Positions 5,685-6,583 of a DNA stretch of 6,583 nucleotides are shown here, in pieces; positions within the stretch are counted from its first letter, which is position 1; every line of letters starts with the position of its first letter. Both the position numbers and the translations under genes were made by a program. A model generated the notes under the pieces. That model made no database searches. It was given only the letters and a program-made list of their open reading frames with translations, and was not told the origin of the DNA. Where the stretch lies: positions 1 to 6,583 of the forward strand of contig JAFCCK010000052.1 of NCBI GenBank assembly GCA_017610245.1, written 5' to 3'. Source of the stretch: Candidatus Iainarchaeum sp. Lineage in GTDB: Archaea; Iainarchaeota; Iainarchaeia; Iainarchaeales; GCA-2688035.

Positions 5685-5804
5685 TGGGCGCGGGAGGATT
5701 CGAACCCCCGACCTGCGGTGTACTAACAGCGCGGCAAGGAAATAACAATTCACGAGCCACGCTGTTATAAGACCGATGCTCTGACCAGGCTGAGCTACGC
5801 GCCC
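5685..5804 (-). tRNA. tRNA-Ile(UAU) with anticodon-loop intron
   Basis: The acceptor strand GGGCGCG (5804-5798) pairs fully with CGCGCCC (5692-5686), with discriminator A73 at 5685 and no encoded CCA. D stem GCTC/GAGC encloses a loop with GG at 18-19. T stem GGGGG/CCTCC (one G-U pair) encloses loop TTCGAAT. The variable loop is AGGTC. Anticodon stem TCGGT/ACCGC has a T27-C43 mismatch. The loop is C32 T33, anticodon TAT, A37, then the intron. The mature length is 75 nt before CCA addition. The anticodon UAU would read AUA (isoleucine). Most archaea use a CAU tRNA with agmatidine for that codon; a UAU tRNA is known in a few lineages such as Nanoarchaeum. It has its own promoter and lies upstream of ileS on the same strand. 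Confidence 0.9.
5721..5765 (-). other. tRNA intron at position 37/38 with bulge-helix-bulge
   Basis: This 45-nt insertion lies after A37. A near-canonical bulge-helix-bulge can be drawn. The central helix pairs C32-T33-T34-A35 (5771-5768) with TTAG (5726-5723), with one T-T mismatch. The three-base bulges are T36-A37-A (5767-5765) and T-A-C (5722-5720). The inner helix pairs CAGCG with CGCTG. Cutting between the second and third bulge bases gives these boundaries and leaves C38. Sliding both cuts by one base would leave A38 instead. Confidence 0.75.
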
Positions 5805-5830
5805 GTTCGGGAATATTACTCAAATTACTT

Positions 5831-5838
5831 TTATATAT
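5831..5838 (-). promoter_or_regulatory. TATA box of the tRNA gene
   Basis: ATATATAA on the minus strand lies about 26 nt before a predicted transcript start near 5808, four bases upstream of the mature tRNA 5' end. The rest of 5839-5927 shows no gene, only AT-rich spacer. Confidence 0.6.
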
Positions 5839-5927
5839 GTAACTAATCAGATTAAAAGAATCAGCTTTATGCCAGTATCCGACATTCACCCTGCATAAGA
5901 AAATTCTTTCTGAAAACGGTTAAAAAG

Positions 5928-6281
5928 CTATTCATTGCTGAGCTCCCTCTCGCTCAAATTATTTTCCTCGTTCACAGCAGCAACAGTTTCGCTGCTTTCC
6001 TCTATTCTGCCATATTTTCCAACGTTCAAGCGGATGCTGTGCTTGAAAACAGTGGTATAAGCATTCTCCAAGCGGTAGGTTTTCCCTTCCTGCACCCGCT
6101 CTATCAAATCGTCCCAGAGTGTGAGGAGGATGGAAGCAGTTTCATCTCCAGCAAGTGCTTCAGCAACCTTGTGTAGCGAGTTGTCTTGGCGAAGCATTAC
6201 CTCCTTGGGATCGCCCTTGCTGGAAATTTTCACTAGCAGTCTTATTTTCTTCTGGTATGGCTTTAGCTCATTTACTTTCAT
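5928..6281 (-). CDS. Single OB-fold ssDNA-binding protein (crenarchaeal SSB/RPA-like)
   Basis: Protein of 117 residues with one OB fold (about 1-95) and a short acidic tail (eight glutamates in 94-117). It resembles the Sulfolobus single-stranded DNA-binding protein in order and spacing: KVNELKPYQKK near the start, EALAGDETASILLTLW at 41-56, and LENAYTTVFKHSIRLNVG at 71-88. The aromatic residues that bind ssDNA in the Sulfolobus protein (W56, W75, F79, from memory) correspond to W56, Y75 and F79. The likely role is binding single-stranded DNA in replication or repair, though RNA binding is possible. The tail lacks the Gly/Arg-rich part seen in Sulfolobus. A TATA box places the transcript start on the ATG itself, and no Shine-Dalgarno sequence precedes it, so the mRNA is probably leaderless. 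Confidence 0.85.
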   Translation of the reverse strand: MKVNELKPYQKKIRLLVKISSKGDPKEVMLRQDNSLHKVAEALAGDETASILLTLWDDLIERVQEGKTYRLENAYTTVFKHSIRLNVGKYGRIEESSETVAAVNEENNLSERELSNE

Positions 6282-6303
6282 ATGGAAATAATTGGCGTTT
6301 CAG

Positions 6304-6311
6304 CTTTTAAA
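6304..6311 (-). promoter_or_regulatory. TATA box of the OB-fold SSB gene
   Basis: TTTAAAAG on the minus strand. Adding about 26 nt puts the transcript start at 6281, the A of the ATG, which indicates a leaderless mRNA. Confidence 0.6.
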
Positions 6312-6330
6312 CCGTTGGCTGCGAATACAT

Positions 6331-6363
6331 AAAAGAAAAGAAAAAGCAGAAAAAATGCTTTTT
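6331..6363 (-). terminator. Hairpin plus T-rich terminator of the small membrane protein gene
   Basis: Directly after the stop codon at 6364, AAAAAGCA and TGCTTTTT form an eight-pair stem around a seven-base loop (6341-6363). On the minus strand this is followed by CTTTTCTTTT (6340-6331). The pattern fits an intrinsic terminator; in archaea the T tract alone may suffice. Confidence 0.5.
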
Positions 6364-6579
6364 TTACTTCATACCCTTTTTCACATCGGTTGCGAAGCGC
6401 TGTATCTCTGCCTTGAAAGCTAGTCCAAAGGAAATTCCCACTACAATACCCACTGCTATGGCAATGCTCCATAGGAAAGGCGTAAGGAAAATGTTCAGCA
6501 ATTGCACGAGTATCTGTACCTTTGCCTCTCCCAGTACTAGCGTTAGGGCCAAAAAAAAAAAAAAAAGCACTACAACCAT
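6364..6579 (-). CDS. Small two-segment membrane protein of unknown function, 5' end uncertain
   Basis: The frame gives 71 residues from an ATG at 6579, four bases from the window edge, so an upstream start cannot be excluded. Residues 2-17 are hydrophobic (a VVV run, LFFFFLALTLVLG) and may be a signal peptide or first helix. Residues 31-55 form a strong transmembrane segment (IFLTPFLWSIAIAVGIVVGI). The tail KAEIQRFATDVKKGMK is basic and probably cytosolic. The layout recalls small secreted or inner-membrane subunits but matches no family I can name. A 16-base T run on the coding strand (6566-6551) encodes the phenylalanine stretch; a one-base change there would destroy the frame, so the N-terminus should be treated with care. 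A terminator hairpin follows the stop codon. Confidence 0.6.
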   Translation of the reverse strand: MVVVLFFFFLALTLVLGEAKVQILVQLLNIFLTPFLWSIAIAVGIVVGISFGLAFKAEIQRFATDVKKGMK

Positions 6580-6583
6580 TTCT

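Noticed and set aside
5644..5889. An 81-codon minus-strand ORF
   Set aside because: It runs through the whole tRNA gene and the array; the peptide ends in the typical translation of a tRNA (VGGSNPPAP) and has no ribosome binding site.
5839..5927. Possible C/D-box small RNA, suggested by CTGA-like boxes on the minus strand
   Set aside because: No matching C box (RTGATGA) at a suitable distance was found.
6278..6472. A 64-codon minus-strand ORF whose end reads like a signal peptide and whose stop forms ATGA with the SSB start
   Set aside because: Its start lies inside the small membrane protein gene, its hydrophobic part is translated from the A/T-rich terminator and promoter, and nothing follows the supposed signal peptide.

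Overview
This window reads as archaeal chromosomal DNA, most likely from a small-genome DPANN-type lineage. The evidence is a Sec61-beta gene, an archaeal/eukaryotic-type isoleucyl-tRNA synthetase, deoxyhypusine synthase, a crenarchaeal-type OB-fold SSB, a tRNA with an anticodon-loop intron and no encoded CCA, and TTTAAA-type TATA boxes about 26 nt upstream of predicted transcript starts. Phylum assignment (Diapherotrites-, Micrarchaeota- or Woesearchaeota-like) is inference only.

Layout, left to right. Positions 1-327 (-): N-terminal part of an unrecognised membrane-anchored protein, cut by the window edge. 328-441: divergent promoter region. 442-615 (+): Sec61 beta, missed by length-limited ORF calling. 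612-1583 (-): a multi-pass membrane domain fused to a SpeD-type (S-adenosylmethionine decarboxylase-like) pyruvoyl domain; its stop codon overlaps that of Sec61 beta. 1580-2497 (-): deoxyhypusine synthase, overlapping the SpeD fusion by ATGA. 2498-2609: leader with a TATA box and a possible seven-codon leader peptide. 2610-5498 (-): isoleucyl-tRNA synthetase. 5499-5684: leader holding a dense tandem array of inverted repeats (5586-5680). 5685-5804 (-): intron-containing tRNA with anticodon UAU (Ile), with its own promoter. 5928-6281 (-): small OB-fold ssDNA-binding protein, apparently leaderless. 6364-6579 (-): small two-segment membrane protein with a 16-nt homopolymer near its start. No gene-free stretch exceeds 300 bases.

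Two themes stand out. First, hypusine and polyamines: deoxyhypusine synthase uses spermidine to modify aIF5A, and its gene is translationally coupled to a SpeD-like protein. SpeD normally supplies the aminopropyl donor for spermidine, but here it is tethered to an uncharacterised membrane domain and has changes at two positions that I recall as substrate-binding. Second, isoleucine decoding: a tRNA-Ile(UAU), instead of the usual archaeal CAU tRNA for AUA codons, lies directly upstream of its presumed cognate synthetase, with a run of hairpins between them.
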